From assembly GCA_046153945.1 (NCBI GenBank), contig JBJXFF010000137.1:21450-85449 (forward strand): DNA of 64,000 bases, written 5' to 3'. A program made the position numbers and the translations under genes. Below the pieces are notes generated by a model, which was given only the letters and a program-made list of their open reading frames with translations, was not told where the DNA came from and made no database searches. This document shows, in pieces, positions 26,880 to 35,379 of the stretch. Position 1 is the stretch's first letter, and each line of letters begins with the position of its first letter. The stretch is from SXOA01 sp046153945 (GTDB taxonomy: Bacteria; Planctomycetota; Planctomycetia; Pirellulales; Pirellulaceae).

Positions 26880-28556
26880 ATGACTCAGCTCAACAAAATC
26901 TCCAGCCGCATCACGCAGCCCAAGAGCCAGGGGGCGAGCCAGGCGATGCTCTACGCCACGGGCATGTCCGAAGCCGACATGGGGAAGGCCCAGGTGGGGA
27001 TTGGCTCCGTTTGGTACGACGGCAATCCCTGCAACATGCACCTGAACATCCTGGCCGACCTGGTGAAGCAGGGAGTGCGGGAGGCAGGGCTGGTCGGCAT
27101 GCGGTTCAACACCATCGGCGTCTCCGACGGGATTTCGATGGGGACGGAGGGGATGAGCTACTCCCTGCAGTCGCGGGACCTCATTGCCGACAGCATCGAG
27201 ACCATCATGGGTGCCCAGTGGTACGACGGCCTCGTGACGCTCCCCGGCTGTGACAAGAATATGCCGGGCTGTTTGATGGCGATGGGACGGCTGAACCGGC
27301 CGAGCCTGATGGTCTACGGCGGCACGATCAAGCCCGGAACGCTCGACGGCAAGCCGCTCGATATCGTGTCGGCGTTCCAGTGTTATGGGCAGTTTCTCGC
27401 CGGCTCGATTGACGAAAAGACCCGCGGCGATATCGTCAAGAAGTCCTGCCCCGGTGCCGGCGCCTGCGGCGGCATGTATACGGCCAACACCATGTCCACC
27501 GCCATCGAAGCGATGGGGATGACGCTGCCGTACAGTTCCTCCTCGCCAGCCGAGTCCCCGGAAAAGGCCGAGGAATGCCGCAACGCCGGGAAGGCGGTTC
27601 TCAAGCTGCTGGAACTCGACCTGAAGCCGCGAGACATTATGACGCGGGCGGCGTTTGAGAACGCGATGGTGATGGTGATGGCCCTCGGCGGCTCGACCAA
27701 CGCAGTGCTGCATCTGATTGCGATGGCTCGGGCGGTGAATGTGCCGCTGACAATTGACGACTTCCAGAAAACGAGCAACCGTGTGCCGTACATCGGCGAC
27801 CTCCGACCCAGCGGCAAGTTCGTGGAGGAGGACCTGCACAATGTCGGCGGAACGCCGGCTGTGATGAAGTACCTGCTGGAGAAGGGGTTTATCAAGGGGG
27901 ATTGCCTGACAGTCACCGGCAAAACAGTCGCCGAAAACCTCGCCCCGCTGCCGGGGCTCAAGACGGGGCAGAAGGTGATTATGCCGCTGGAGAAGCCGAT
28001 CAAAGAGACGGCTCACATCCAGATTCTCCGCGGCAACCTGGCCCCCGAGGGAGCTGTCGGCAAGATCACCGGCAAAGAAGGGCTAGTGTTTTCCGGGCCG
28101 GCCAAGGTCTACGACAGCGAGGAAGATATGCTACACGCCCTGGAGCGGAAAGAGATTCTCAAAGGGGATGTGGTCATCATCCGCTACGAGGGACCGAAGG
28201 GTGGCCCCGGCATGCCAGAAATGCTGACGCCGACGTCAGCCCTCATGGGAGCCGGCCTCGGCAGTTCCGTCGCCCTCATCACCGACGGCCGCTTCAGCGG
28301 CGGCTCGCACGGGTTCCTTGTCGGGCATGTCACGCCGGAAGCTCAAGAAGGGGGCCCCGTCGCCTTCGTCAAAACAGGGGACAAAGTCACCATCGACGCC
28401 ACGACCCAGCGCCTCGAGATGGAGGTAACCGAAGCCGAACTCGCCCGCCGGAAGCAAGGCTGGAAAGCACCGCCGTACAAAGCGACCCGCGGCACGCTCT
28501 ACAAGTACATCAAGAACGTGAAGAGCGCGAGCGAGGGGTGCGTGACGGATGAGTAG
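26880..28556 (+). CDS. ilvD: Dihydroxy-acid dehydratase
   Basis: Dehydrates 2,3-dihydroxy acids in valine, isoleucine and pantothenate synthesis, using an iron-sulfur cluster. 558 residues, normal for the family. Cluster ligands are in GCDKNMPGC (about 121-129) and CPGAGACGGMYTANTM (about 190-205). The C-terminal motifs GPKGGPGMPEM and ITDGRFSGGSHGFLVGH are intact. Other branched-chain genes are not adjacent. A toxin-antitoxin pair follows. Confidence 0.97.
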   Translation: MTQLNKISSRITQPKSQGASQAMLYATGMSEADMGKAQVGIGSVWYDGNPCNMHLNILADLVKQGVREAGLVGMRFNTIGVSDGISMGTEGMSYSLQSRDLIADSIETIMGAQWYDGLVTLPGCDKNMPGCLMAMGRLNRPSLMVYGGTIKPGTLDGKPLDIVSAFQCYGQFLAGSIDEKTRGDIVKKSCPGAGACGGMYTANTMSTAIEAMGMTLPYSSSSPAESPEKAEECRNAGKAVLKLLELDLKPRDIMTRAAFENAMVMVMALGGSTNAVLHLIAMARAVNVPLTIDDFQKTSNRVPYIGDLRPSGKFVEEDLHNVGGTPAVMKYLLEKGFIKGDCLTVTGKTVAENLAPLPGLKTGQKVIMPLEKPIKETAHIQILRGNLAPEGAVGKITGKEGLVFSGPAKVYDSEEDMLHALERKEILKGDVVIIRYEGPKGGPGMPEMLTPTSALMGAGLGSSVALITDGRFSGGSHGFLVGHVTPEAQEGGPVAFVKTGDKVTIDATTQRLEMEVTEAELARRKQGWKAPPYKATRGTLYKYIKNVKSASEGCVTDE

Positions 28557-28628
28557 ACGAACTGGACCCTGCCGCAGGGGCGTTGATACAATGGATTGAG
28601 TAGCCGCCACTTAATTGGAGGAAATGTC

Positions 28629-28877
28629 ATGAGCACCGCGGAAGCCATTCGTGACCAGGCGTTACAACTTCCTCCCGCAGAGCGGGAAGAGCTGGCGCAT
28701 TTGCTGCTTGATAGCCTGCCCGAAGGCGACGATTCGCCAATTACCGTCGACCCCGACTATGAGGCCGAAATTCTTCGTCGAGTCAAAGCGGCGAACGACG
28801 GCACTGGCAAATGTGGAGATGGAGCGGAATTGCTGGCCTGGCTTCGCTCGAAAGGTGAGAAGAGAGAGACGGCATGA
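28629..28877 (+). CDS. Addiction-module antitoxin component
   Basis: 82-residue antitoxin of the 'putative addiction module component' family (PF09720-like). The N-terminal half is the family hallmark: AIRDQALQLPPAEREELAHL followed by LLDSLPEGD. A strong GGAGGA lies 6 nt upstream of the chosen ATG. Its end overlaps the start of the RelE/ParE-type toxin gene by 4 nt (ATGA). The C-terminal part after residue 55 is longer than usual and could be repeat-derived. Confidence 0.85.
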   Translation: MSTAEAIRDQALQLPPAEREELAHLLLDSLPEGDDSPITVDPDYEAEILRRVKAANDGTGKCGDGAELLAWLRSKGEKRETA

Positions 28878-29185
28878 ATCTCATCTACTTCGATGAGGCC
28901 AAAGCAGAGTTAGCCGAGGCGATCGAGTGGTACTACCTTCAGCGTCCCCCCTCCGCAGCCCGATTTGCCGACCTTGTTGCGGACGCAATTGAAGTAATCG
29001 TTCGCACGCCAAATTTCTATCCGCTCTACGAGCTGAGAAGCAATCCGGGAAACATCCGTCGGGTGCGAATCAAGGGTTTTCCCTACATCGTCATTTACGA
29101 AGTTTCGGACGACGCCGTGAAAATTGTTGCCGTAGCCCACATGTCGCAGAGGCCTGGATATTGGATGTCACGACTGAAACCGTAA
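28874..29185 (+). CDS. RelE/ParE-superfamily toxin
   Basis: 103-residue toxin. The N-terminal helical hairpin (FDEAKAELAEAIEWYYLQRP) and the beta-sheet with RRVRIKGFPYIVIYEVSDD, ending in a VVAVAHMSQRPGYW-type strand (VAVAHMSQ...YW), match ParE/RelE toxins that pair with PF09720 antitoxins. It starts inside the antitoxin stop (ATGA). Activity (gyrase or ribosome-linked mRNA cleavage) cannot be told from the sequence. Converges with the DinB gene, with a 1-nt gap between stops. Confidence 0.88.
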   Translation: MNLIYFDEAKAELAEAIEWYYLQRPPSAARFADLVADAIEVIVRTPNFYPLYELRSNPGNIRRVRIKGFPYIVIYEVSDDAVKIVAVAHMSQRPGYWMSRLKP

Positions 29186-29186
29186 C

Positions 29187-29678
29187 TCACCCATTCGCCG
29201 CCTTGTAAAGATTCAGCGTGATATGGCACTGCCCCTGATGATGCGCCTCATGCCAGGGAAGGATGTGCAAGCAGTCGAGGAGCGTGAGCTTCCGTTCCTT
29301 GAGGGCTTCGGGAATGTGGCCGAGGTCGATGTCTTTGAAGGAATGCAGCGTTTCGAGTAAATGAGCCCGGGACTCGCTGAGCACCTTACGGATTTCGTCG
29401 ATGGTGGGGATGTTCTCGTCCGGAGTGCTCCCTCCTTTAAACCGTGGCACCAGATTGCTCCAGGACGGCTTCTTAGGGGGGGCCAGCCGTTCGGTGGCGA
29501 AAAGTTCCTCGGTGATGCCGATGTGCATGAGCTGCCAGGCGACGTGGGCGCGGCCGGGGCCGGGCCGCCAGGCGAGGACTTTCATGGGGTCCTTTTCCTG
29601 GGCCACGCGGTCGAGGGTTAAGAGGGTGCGGGGGCGGAAGAACCCCATCGCGTCGATCATGCTGTGAATGCTGCTCAT
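29187..29678 (-). CDS. DinB-family protein
   Basis: 163-residue four-helix-bundle protein of the DinB/YfiT-like superfamily. Metal-binding histidines are visible in WQLMHIGITEE (about 47-57) and WHEAHHQGQ (about 144-152), the usual three-His site. Families with this fold include thiol-dependent transferases; the specific role is unknown. It is divergent from the His-rich exported protein gene. Confidence 0.85.
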   Translation of the reverse strand: MSSIHSMIDAMGFFRPRTLLTLDRVAQEKDPMKVLAWRPGPGRAHVAWQLMHIGITEELFATERLAPPKKPSWSNLVPRFKGGSTPDENIPTIDEIRKVLSESRAHLLETLHSFKDIDLGHIPEALKERKLTLLDCLHILPWHEAHHQGQCHITLNLYKAANG

Positions 29679-29817
29679 TTTCGGGAAACCTTCGCAATAA
29701 CTTCATGAGGGCCAGAGACGATTACCGGGTCATCATAAAAAGTCGCTAGGTGGCTGAACAGGAGCGAACCAGCCGCGAGCGGCTGGCGTAGAGACTCGGT
29801 AATGCAACTTGATTGCA

Positions 29818-29846
29818 ATTGACTCCTGTCGGCTGAATGGTTAGAA
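29818..29846 (+). promoter_or_regulatory. Sigma-70 promoter of the His-rich protein gene
   Basis: TTGACT at 29818-29823, a 17-nt spacer and TAGAAT at 29841-29846, about 20 nt before the chosen start codon. This near-consensus promoter rules out the in-frame ATG at 29837, which would lie inside it. Confidence 0.72.
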
Positions 29847-29866
29847 TCGGGACAATCGGAAACCCC

Positions 29867-30274
29867 ATGTTCAGCAAGCACTTCAAAATCGTCGCCCTCT
29901 GTGCGGTTCTGCTGCACCTGGCTGACGGTCTGCTCGCAACCTGGGGCCATTCGCACGGCTGTGTGCATGGGGAGCCGGCTTGTCATCAAGTTGCCGAGCA
30001 TCACGGCCATCATCATCATCATGGCGAGTGTGCTGACCACGACCATGACGCTGCTGATCCGGCTGAGGACGAACATTCTCTCCCGGCTCATGACGATTCC
30101 GACCACTGCGCAGCTTGCCGCCACTTAGCCCAAGCAGCCGCTCGTCAGTTTACTCTGACCGAGCTGCCGACCATCGAACGAGTCGCCCCGCTCTGCTGCC
30201 AGCTTGAAGTTGCCAACAGCAGCCAGTCGGCCCACGACTATCAAACTCGGGGTCCCCCAGCGATCGCTCTTTAA
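29867..30274 (+). CDS. His-rich exported metal-binding protein
   Basis: 135-residue protein with a hydrophobic N-terminal segment (KIVALCAVLLHLADGLLA, about 6-23) that is either a signal peptide or an anchor. The next 60 residues are very rich in His, Asp and Glu, including HHGHHHHHGECADHDHDAAD and a DHCAACRHLAQA Cys-His motif, so the protein probably binds Zn, Cu or Ni. It resembles small DUF2946-type proteins of planctomycetes in the CAACRxLAQ motif. It has its own promoter. A role in metal storage or sensing is inferred from composition only. Confidence 0.75.
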   Translation: MFSKHFKIVALCAVLLHLADGLLATWGHSHGCVHGEPACHQVAEHHGHHHHHGECADHDHDAADPAEDEHSLPAHDDSDHCAACRHLAQAAARQFTLTELPTIERVAPLCCQLEVANSSQSAHDYQTRGPPAIAL

Positions 30275-30355
30275 CCGCCGTCGTTAGAGCCTTCGTTTTA
30301 TTCCTGGCCTTCGTCCGCGCCACCGCGCGGCTGGCCCAAATCTGGGATCCGTCAC

Positions 30356-31216
30356 ATGTCTCGCCGCAAATCCGGCTTTACGCTGGTGGAGCTGCTGGTA
30401 GTAATTGCCATCATTGGCATCCTCATCAGCCTGCTCCTCCCCGCCGTCCAATACGCCCGCGAATCCGCCCGCGCCGCCAGTTGCTGGAACAACCAAAAGC
30501 AACTTGGCATCGCCTTGCACCTTTATCACGATGTCCATCGCCGCCTGCCGCCGGGCTGGGCTGGACCGGACGCCGACAATGGCTGGGGCTGGTGCAGCGC
30601 AATCCTGCCGCAGCTGGAACAGGATAGCCTGTATAGCAAGCTCCGCCGCGATCTGCCGATTGACGACCCGCTCAACCAGCAGGCTCGCGAGACTCCCCTC
30701 GCAATCCTGCTCTGCCCATCCGACGGAGTGAAGCCTACCTTCACGATCTACGGCGGACTGGGCGATGTGGAATTCGGCAACATGGATGTGGGAACCCCGC
30801 TCTTCAATGTTGGCCGCACGAATTACGTCGGCGTCTTCGGCACGGACGAAATCGAGGACGCCCCCGATAACGGAAACGGCACTTTTTACTTCCAAAGTCA
30901 GATGGGCTTGTCGGACTTGAGCGACGGCCTCTCCAACACCCTGATCGTCGGCGAGCGGCAAAGCCGGCTGGGGGGCTCGACCTGGACGGGAGTCATCCCC
31001 GGAGCCAACAACGCCAAGGCCCGCATTGTGGGGATTGGCGACCACACCCCCAACCACCCGGACCACCACTTCGACGACTTCACCAGCAAGCACCCCACCG
31101 GCGTCCACTTCCTGATGGGAGACGGCTCGGTGAAACGGCTCAGCGACACCATTCACATGGATGTCTATCGAGCTCTCATCACCCGCAATGGAAACGAGGT
31201 GGCACAAATCCCGTAG
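30356..31216 (+). CDS. DUF1559 protein with prepilin-type N-terminus
   Basis: 286-residue pseudopilin-like protein, paralogous to the one at 22.7 kb. FTLVELLVVIAIIGILIS (about 7-24) is the pilin-type helix, followed by the same LLPAVQYARESAR block. The C-terminal family motif is present as HPTGVHFLMGDGSVKRLSD. It lies 82 nt after the His-rich protein gene and may share its transcript. The mature protein is probably cell-surface or envelope-bound. Confidence 0.95.
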   Translation: MSRRKSGFTLVELLVVIAIIGILISLLLPAVQYARESARAASCWNNQKQLGIALHLYHDVHRRLPPGWAGPDADNGWGWCSAILPQLEQDSLYSKLRRDLPIDDPLNQQARETPLAILLCPSDGVKPTFTIYGGLGDVEFGNMDVGTPLFNVGRTNYVGVFGTDEIEDAPDNGNGTFYFQSQMGLSDLSDGLSNTLIVGERQSRLGGSTWTGVIPGANNAKARIVGIGDHTPNHPDHHFDDFTSKHPTGVHFLMGDGSVKRLSDTIHMDVYRALITRNGNEVAQIP

Positions 31217-31236
31217 TCTCGCTTGGATGACCCCTT

Positions 31237-31311
31237 GTTCCCGGGCTCTGCCTGGGAACAGACTTCCTCGAGGCTCCGCCTCGACTCCCCCTGCGGTGAG
31301 GCAGAGCCTCG
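31237..31311. repeat. Palindromic repeat GTTCCC-GGGCTCTGCC-TGGGAAC
   Basis: A hairpin at 31237-31259 (GTTCCCGGGCTCTGCCTGGGAAC) is followed by a GC-rich inverted segment (GAGGCTCCGCCTCG ... GAGGCAGAGCCTC) to about 31311. It starts 20 nt after the DUF1559 stop and has no U tract. Dispersed elements of this kind are known in planctomycete genomes. Confidence 0.8.
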
Positions 31312-31437
31312 CATCGTACCCGCCGGCAACGTACAATTGAGTTTGGCCCTCCATGTTGCGATTGACAGTTTCGTCTTCAAGCATATCCTTGAACGATAGG
31401 GCGGAGACCTTTTCAGGTTCACCGGAAGTCTTTTTCC

Positions 31438-31767
31438 ATGCTGACTCGTCGCGTCGCTTACCTCGGAGTGCTCTTATGCCTCATAGCGACGACTGCGCTG
31501 GGAAATCAACCCCAGCGGGCAGAAAGTACATTCGCCGACCAAGAGGCAGAAACGGATTCTCCAGCCGAAGAGTCGGGCGAGGAGGAAATTGAAGGTGAGA
31601 GCGGGTTTCTCCTTCTTCGCCGTCGAACGGCCCTCGTTATCACGCTCATCGCAACGCCCGGCGCGCGAAGCGAGAGTTTTCGCTCTCCAAGCGTGTTGGA
31701 ACTGCCCGCACGGCATCAACCGGGTTTAGCGCGACGCAATGGCTTTGGCGGACCGCTGCGCTTGTAA
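31438..31767 (+). CDS. Possible small secreted protein
   Basis: 109-residue frame with a convincing signal peptide (MLTRRVAYLGVLLCLIATTA, cleavage near ALG-NQ), an acidic Glu/Asp-rich stretch (about 32-55) and a second hydrophobic segment (TALVITLIAT, about 64-73). No family is recognised and no clear ribosome site precedes the ATG. The coding nature of the last 30 residues is doubtful. If it is not a gene, the 31217-31953 gap holds only the repeat at 31237-31311. Confidence 0.42.
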   Translation: MLTRRVAYLGVLLCLIATTALGNQPQRAESTFADQEAETDSPAEESGEEEIEGESGFLLLRRRTALVITLIATPGARSESFRSPSVLELPARHQPGLARRNGFGGPLRL

Positions 31768-31953
31768 TGCGCCTTCTACATGGCTTCGCCCCGTGATTAT
31801 CGGGCGGGAACGTTGTTTTGGGTTGGCATGAATTCTCTCCGTGGAGATTCTTGCCGCACCATCTCCTCCCATCGGCTGCAACCGCCGATTTCTCTTTTTT
31901 CGCCACGAGTCAACGCAAGGTGCGATTGTGGTACCCCCTAGCGCATCAACTGG

Positions 31954-34263
31954 ATGCCACCTGCCAAAGCCATGCCTCATTCGAAAAAGCCCCTCCAGCA
32001 AACACTTCCTCGCGATCTAATCGCCGGCACGGTGGTCTTTTTGGTAGCCTTGCCGCTGTGCTTGGGAATCGCGGTGGCTTCCGGGGCCTCGCCGTTCTCC
32101 GGTCTTGTGACAGGGATCATCGGCGGCCTGGTGGTGGGTATTCTCAGCGGCTCACAAACGAGCGTCAGTGGACCCGCGGCGGGATTGACGGCAATTGTGG
32201 CAGCTCAAATCACGCTGCTCGGCTCCTTTGAAGCATTTCTATTGGCGCTCGTTGTCGCCGGCGGGCTCCAAATCGGACTGGGCATTGCCAAGGCGGGCTT
32301 CCTGTCCTCCTTCATCCCTTCCAGCGTCATCAAAGGTTTGCTGGCCGCAATTGGCGTAATTCTAATCCTCAAGCAAATCCCGCACCTGGTGGGACACGAT
32401 AGCGATCCCTCGGGTGAGATGGTTTTTGATCAACCCGACCATCAAAACACATTTTCAGAAATAGGTACGCTCTTTGCCGGCGAAATTCAAATCGGGGCAG
32501 CCGTCATTGGCCTGTTCTCGCTGGCCCTACTGGTCCTTTGGGACCAGATTAAGCCGCTGAAAAAATCCGTTATTCCCGCACCGCTCGTGGTCGTCGTATT
32601 GGGAGTGGGGCTGCAAATTGCCTTCAAGAACTTCGGCGGTGCGTGGTTGATCGAGGACTCGCATCTGGTGCAAGTTCCGAAGAGTTTGAGCGAGTTCAGT
32701 GGCTCCCTCAAGCTGCCGGATTTCACCCAGTGGATGAACCCCGCCATATATTCCGCCGCCATGACCATCGCCATTGTCGCCTCGCTCGAAACCCTGCTCA
32801 ACCTCGAAGCTGTCGACAAAATCGATCCCGAGCAGCGCGAAACCCCTCCCAGCCGCGAGCTGCTGGCACAAGGCGTGGGCAATGTCCTCTGCGGACTGTG
32901 CGGCGGAATTCCGATGACCTCGGTAATCGTCCGCAGCTCCGTCAACATCGGCGCTGGGGGACAAACGCGGCTGTCGGCAATCTTTCATGGCTTGTTGCTG
33001 CTGGTCTGCGTGCTGCTGCTGCCTGCTCTCCTCAACATGATTCCGTTGTCGTGCTTGGCGGCCATCCTGGTTCATACGGGCTTCAAACTGGCCAGTCCCA
33101 AATTGTTTCAACAAATGTGGAAGGAGGGGCGGTATCAGTACATTCCCTTTGCCGTCACGCTCGTGGGGATCGTGCTGACCGATTTGCTCATCGGCATTCT
33201 CATTGGCCTGGGGGTCAGCCTGGCTTTCATCCTCAACAGCAATTTTCGCCGTCCCTTGCGGCAAGTCGTGGAAAAGCACTTGGGCGGAAACGTCCTGCAT
33301 ATCGAGTTAGCCAATCAGGTGAGCTTCTTGAACCGGGCCGTGCTGGAGCAAGCCCTCCGCAGCGCCCCGCGCGGAATGCACGTCTTGCTCGATGCCCACA
33401 ATACCGACTACATCGACCCCGATATCCTCAGCTTGATCCGCGATTTCAAGGAAAAGACGGCTCCCGTCCTGGGCATTAAAGTCAGTCTGCGCGGGTTTCG
33501 CGAAAAGTACAAACTGGACGACGACATTCAGTTCGTCGACTATTCGACCCGTGAATTGCAGGGAAAGCTCACCTCTTTGCAGGTGCTCCGCATCCTGGAA
33601 GACGGCAACAAGCGGTTTCGCACGGGACAAAGACTCCCGCGTGATTTGGGCAGGCAACTCCGCCAAACCTCCAAAGGCCAGCATCCCCTGGCGGTCATCC
33701 TCAGTTGCATCGATTCCCGCACACCATCCGAATTGATCTTTGACCTCGGTCTGGGAGACATCTTTAGCATCCGCGTCGCCGGCAATGTGATCAGCTCGAA
33801 AATCCTGGGGAGCATCGAATACGGCTGTGCGGTGGCCGGTGCCAAACTGGTAGTCGTGATTGGCCACACCTACTGTGGCGCGGTGACAGCCGCCGTCGAT
33901 TTGGCCTGTTCTAAAAACAGTCCTGAGCACGAGACCGGCTGCCAGCATCTGGAACATATCGTGCAGGACATTCAGCGCTGCACGGACCATCACGAGTGCC
34001 AGAAACTCACTTTTGCCACTCCCGACGATAAAGCCCGCATCGTGGACGTCATCGCCCAGAGAAACGTGCTGCAGTCGGTGCAAGGGATTTTCGCCCAAAG
34101 CACCACCATCCAAAGTTTGGTGCAGCAAGGACGCGTGGCCGTCGTCGGCGCGATGTACGACGTCGGAACCGGTGAAATCAAGCTGCTGCTCAATGACGCG
34201 ATCGGCTTGCAAGAGACCGACAACCAGAGCGAAGACGGACAGGTGGAAAAGGCCCTGGCCTGA
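31954..34263 (+). CDS. SulP-type anion transporter fused to STAS and beta-carbonic anhydrase
   Basis: 769-residue three-domain fusion. Residues about 20-430 are a SulP transporter core (GTVVFLVALPLCLGIAVASG at the start of helix 1, SGPAAGLTA signature, about 12 helices). Residues about 440-540 are a STAS domain. Residues about 548-760 are a beta-carbonic anhydrase with zinc ligands Cys585 and Asp587 in SCIDSRTP and His638/Cys641 in GHTYCGA. Together this suggests bicarbonate uptake coupled to CO2/HCO3- conversion at the inner membrane. The start could also be ATG at 31972, six codons on. It is a single gene without clear partners. Confidence 0.94.
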   Translation: MPPAKAMPHSKKPLQQTLPRDLIAGTVVFLVALPLCLGIAVASGASPFSGLVTGIIGGLVVGILSGSQTSVSGPAAGLTAIVAAQITLLGSFEAFLLALVVAGGLQIGLGIAKAGFLSSFIPSSVIKGLLAAIGVILILKQIPHLVGHDSDPSGEMVFDQPDHQNTFSEIGTLFAGEIQIGAAVIGLFSLALLVLWDQIKPLKKSVIPAPLVVVVLGVGLQIAFKNFGGAWLIEDSHLVQVPKSLSEFSGSLKLPDFTQWMNPAIYSAAMTIAIVASLETLLNLEAVDKIDPEQRETPPSRELLAQGVGNVLCGLCGGIPMTSVIVRSSVNIGAGGQTRLSAIFHGLLLLVCVLLLPALLNMIPLSCLAAILVHTGFKLASPKLFQQMWKEGRYQYIPFAVTLVGIVLTDLLIGILIGLGVSLAFILNSNFRRPLRQVVEKHLGGNVLHIELANQVSFLNRAVLEQALRSAPRGMHVLLDAHNTDYIDPDILSLIRDFKEKTAPVLGIKVSLRGFREKYKLDDDIQFVDYSTRELQGKLTSLQVLRILEDGNKRFRTGQRLPRDLGRQLRQTSKGQHPLAVILSCIDSRTPSELIFDLGLGDIFSIRVAGNVISSKILGSIEYGCAVAGAKLVVVIGHTYCGAVTAAVDLACSKNSPEHETGCQHLEHIVQDIQRCTDHHECQKLTFATPDDKARIVDVIAQRNVLQSVQGIFAQSTTIQSLVQQGRVAVVGAMYDVGTGEIKLLLNDAIGLQETDNQSEDGQVEKALA

Positions 34264-34279
34264 TCTCGCCTCTCACTCG

Positions 34280-34303
34280 CCCAGCGGATGGAATCCGCTG
34301 GCC
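34280..34303. repeat. Palindrome CCAGCGGAT-GGA-ATCCGCTGG
   Basis: Perfect hairpin (9-bp stem, short loop) 16 nt after the stop of the SulP-carbonic anhydrase gene. No U run follows. Likely another short REP-like family. Confidence 0.7.
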
Positions 34304-35379
34304 AGCCGCGGCACGCCAATTGCCATCTTCACGGCGAGTTCCAATTCCTGGCGGTTGTCGCCCCACTTCGGGCCGAAACGGTCAAGACTTACTAGAGAGG
34401 CGTGCCATGGCAACGGTCAAGAGGACGGCTAGGACCTTGGGGCTGAGCCTGAAATGGGACAACTCCTATTCCACTACTTTTTGGCAACCAGGGCCACCCC
34501 TTGAGAATTCAGCGGCTCGCTTTCGCCGGCAAGAAATCTTCGGAATTCTGGTCGCCAGGGGCTTGAAAGTGCCAACTGAGATATGTACACTTTAGTACAG
34601 TACACAAGGGAGTGGCGCGTCCGCTCCAAAACTTGGATCGGCGGCGGTTCGGTAAGGACGATTGCTCTTTTACAATCTGGTGGTTGGGTGGGGACGACGG
34701 TTGTGAAGATAGTTTTTCAGTGTTCAGTGTTCAGCTTGAAAACTGAAAACTTACACCCGCATTGATGCAGGTGGAATTTCTCTCGGGACGATTTGGTTCG
34801 CGGAAAAAGGGGGGTGTTGGTTAACCGGGGGGGGTCGGTTTCGGCAAGTTGGGGCTGGCCAAGGGCTTAGGAAAACGCGAGGCCCCGGTTTGTCAACACT
34901 TCTTTTGTGAGAGCGGGAAAGTGGGGCCGGGAAAGTCGCGAAGTGGACACTTAGTTTTAAAGTGATGATTTGTATAACAGGATATGTTTCTGTTGTAGCG
35001 CATAACTAATCCAAAGTGACTGGAGTCGAAAGGGTGAACCCGGCGAAAAATTCCTAAGGGGGCAAGGCGGATGTGAGGGCTCGCCAAGCAGTTGTGAAAT
35101 CGGGTGTGAGGGTTTTTCTTGAATATCAGGGGGCTGACGCCCCCCGCTCGCCAGGAGAGGGGGAAGCGAGTTCCCATTAGGGAGCATGGATGAATCAAGA
35201 AACACGGTTTTTGGGCCTTGATTCACCGACTTACGGCGATGTGAATCAACGGAAGTTGTGTGATTAATGGCATTTACAGCGACATGAATCGCCGTAAGTG
35301 TTGGGAGAAAAAGAGGCCGTGAATCGTGAATCAGAACCCTCCACTCGGGGGTCGGCGGTGAGGTGGCCAGAGTGATTCA
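34304..35379. other. 1.1 kb intergenic region with three repeat elements, no gene seen
   Basis: No frame here shows a recognisable protein or clean codon use. Visible elements: a mirrored word repeat at 34713-34751 (TTCAGTGTTCAGTGTTCAG then GAAAACTGAAAAC); the GGGGCTGACGCCCCCCGCTC element at 35126-35152, which recurs at 50178-50204; and an inverted pair CTTACGGCGAT (35230-35240) / ATCGCCGTAAG (35288-35298) within a stretch with several GTGAATCA/TGATTCA words. Codon stops are frequent on all frames in 34750-35100. Confidence 0.7.

Noticed and set aside
34320..34595. 91-codon frame in the 1.1 kb gap
   Set aside because: Starts within repeat DNA, no signal peptide, motif or ribosome site.
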